From NCBI GenBank assembly GCA_013139905.1, contig WSZW01000084.1, forward strand, positions 1-5,152: a stretch of 5,152 nucleotides of DNA, written 5' to 3'. The notes below the pieces were generated by a model. That model had not been told where the DNA came from. It did no database searches and saw nothing but the letters and a program-made list of their open reading frames with translations. Origin of the DNA: an archaeon. GTDB taxonomy: Archaea > EX4484-52 > B79-G9. Numbering within the stretch: position 1 is the first letter of the stretch; the number at the start of each line of letters is the position of its first letter. Positions 4,377 to 5,152 of the stretch are shown one piece after another. Made by a program: the position numbers and the translations under genes.

Positions 4377-5152
4377 GTGGATAAACAAAAAATAGATGTT
4401 TTAAAGGAAATTGATTCTGTAAAAGATAAAATAAGCCCCATTATTGCATTAAATCAAGAAGACCTTAAAAATAAGATTTATACGGTTAGAGGCGTTCAAG
4501 TAATGATTGATCGTGATTTGGCATCACTTTACGATGTAGAAACTAGAATACTAAATCAAGCTGTAAAACGAAACAATGAACGGTTTCCAAAAGATTATTG
4601 CTTTCAGCTCAATGATGAAGAATTTTCAAATTGGATATCACAGATTGTGATGTCCAATGAGGATAAAATGGGGTTAAGAAGGCATCCGTATGTATTTACA
4701 GAACAAGGCGTTGCCATGCTTTCAGCAGTATTAAGAAGCAAAACAGCCATTAAAGTAAGCATTAATATAATAAATGCATTTGTTTCAATGCGTAAATTTA
4801 TTTCAAAAAATGCGGAAATATTTACACGGCTTGATATTGTTGAAAGAAAACAATTGGAATATCAAATAGAAACAGATAACAATTTTGAGCGAGTTTTTAA
4901 CGCAATTGAAAACAAAGAATTTGTTAAAAAACAAGGCATCTTTTTTGACGGTCAGATTTTTGATGCATATAATTTTGTTTCTGATTTGATAAGATGCGCA
5001 AAAGAATCAATTGTGTTAATTGATAATTTTGTTGATGATTCTGTTTTAACGTTACTTTCTAAAAGAAAAGAGAATGTGCGTGTAATAATATATACTAAAA
5101 CTATTTCAAAACAATTAAGATTAGATTTAGAAAAATATAATTCTCAATATCC
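4377..5152 (+). CDS. ORF6N domain protein with PLD-like C-terminal region, cut by window edge
   Basis: The frame is open from a GTG at 4377 to the right edge: 258 residues, incomplete at the C-terminus. ORF6N, a phage-type DNA-binding domain related to KilA-N, spans about 34-120: IYTVRGVQVMIDRDLASLYD (34-53), KRNNERFPKDYCFQL (64-78), HPYVFTEQGVAMLSAVL (103-119). A charged helical, probably coiled-coil stretch follows (about 145-185), then FFDGQIFDAYNFVSDLI (189-205), SIVLIDNFVDDSVLTLL (211-227) and VIIYTKTISKQL (236-247), typical of ORF6N proteins common in Bacteroidetes, whose later HDRFLIID-type motif would lie outside the window. The start is GTG because the next in-frame ATG (4503) would cut into the domain. 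It follows the upstream TGA after one base; an overlapping ATG at 4375 is a dead end after six codons. A weak GGGAAG (4362-4367) may help initiation. It is probably co-transcribed with, and may act on, the AlbA_2/ATPase gene; bacterial origin by transfer is likely. Confidence 0.87.
   Translation, partial: MDKQKIDVLKEIDSVKDKISPIIALNQEDLKNKIYTVRGVQVMIDRDLASLYDVETRILNQAVKRNNERFPKDYCFQLNDEEFSNWISQIVMSNEDKMGLRRHPYVFTEQGVAMLSAVLRSKTAIKVSINIINAFVSMRKFISKNAEIFTRLDIVERKQLEYQIETDNNFERVFNAIENKEFVKKQGIFFDGQIFDAYNFVSDLIRCAKESIVLIDNFVDDSVLTLLSKRKENVRVIIYTKTISKQLRLDLEKYNSQY

Overview
The window looks like archaeal chromosomal DNA of low GC content. It carries an RNase Z tail and a UPF0200-type P-loop kinase of the archaeal kind. 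The promoters are TATA-box promoters, not bacterial -10/-35 pairs. At four start sites (five genes, counting one shared box) the TATA centre lies about 26-29 nt upstream of the start codon. Archaeal transcription starts roughly that far from the box, so these mRNAs should be leaderless, and no Shine-Dalgarno sequences are needed or seen there. A DPANN-like archaeon (for example Woesearchaeota-like) is my best guess, but taxonomy cannot be settled from this sequence.

Layout: (1) 2-379 (+) is the C-terminal part of ribonuclease Z, cut by the left edge. (2) 391-951 (-) is a UPF0200 / dephospho-CoA-kinase-like P-loop kinase, convergent with RNase Z across 11 nt. (3) 952-1224 is non-coding and holds the kinase promoter, two small dyads and a T-tract behind the next gene. 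(4) 1225-1869 (-) is a metallo-beta-lactamase-fold hydrolase of the UlaG/UPF0173 type. (5) 1925-2266 (-) is a small cupin. (6) 2320-2934 (+) is a uridine-kinase-like P-loop kinase, divergent from the cupin and sharing one TATA box with it. (7) 3044-4375 (+) is a large AlbA_2 (Schlafen-core-like) / HATPase / winged-helix protein with its own TATA promoter. (8) 4377 to the right edge (+) is an ORF6N-domain protein starting with GTG one base after the previous stop.

Genes 1-6 read as ordinary housekeeping and small-molecule metabolism with single-gene promoters. Genes 7-8 are a different kind of cargo: a tightly coupled pair of a putative nucleic-acid-processing ATPase/regulator and a phage-type DNA-binding protein with a probable PLD-like C-terminal part. 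Such genes are typical of accessory islands, often beside restriction-modification systems, and are probably horizontally acquired. The right edge may be the entrance to a defence or mobile island.

The non-obvious signals are: one TATA box placed almost equidistantly between two divergent start codons; the 10-mer TAATATTCAT in front of all three minus-strand genes; in-frame 12-bp tandem repeats encoding a tetrapeptide-repeat linker in the AlbA_2 protein; and a cupin without the usual metal-binding histidines.
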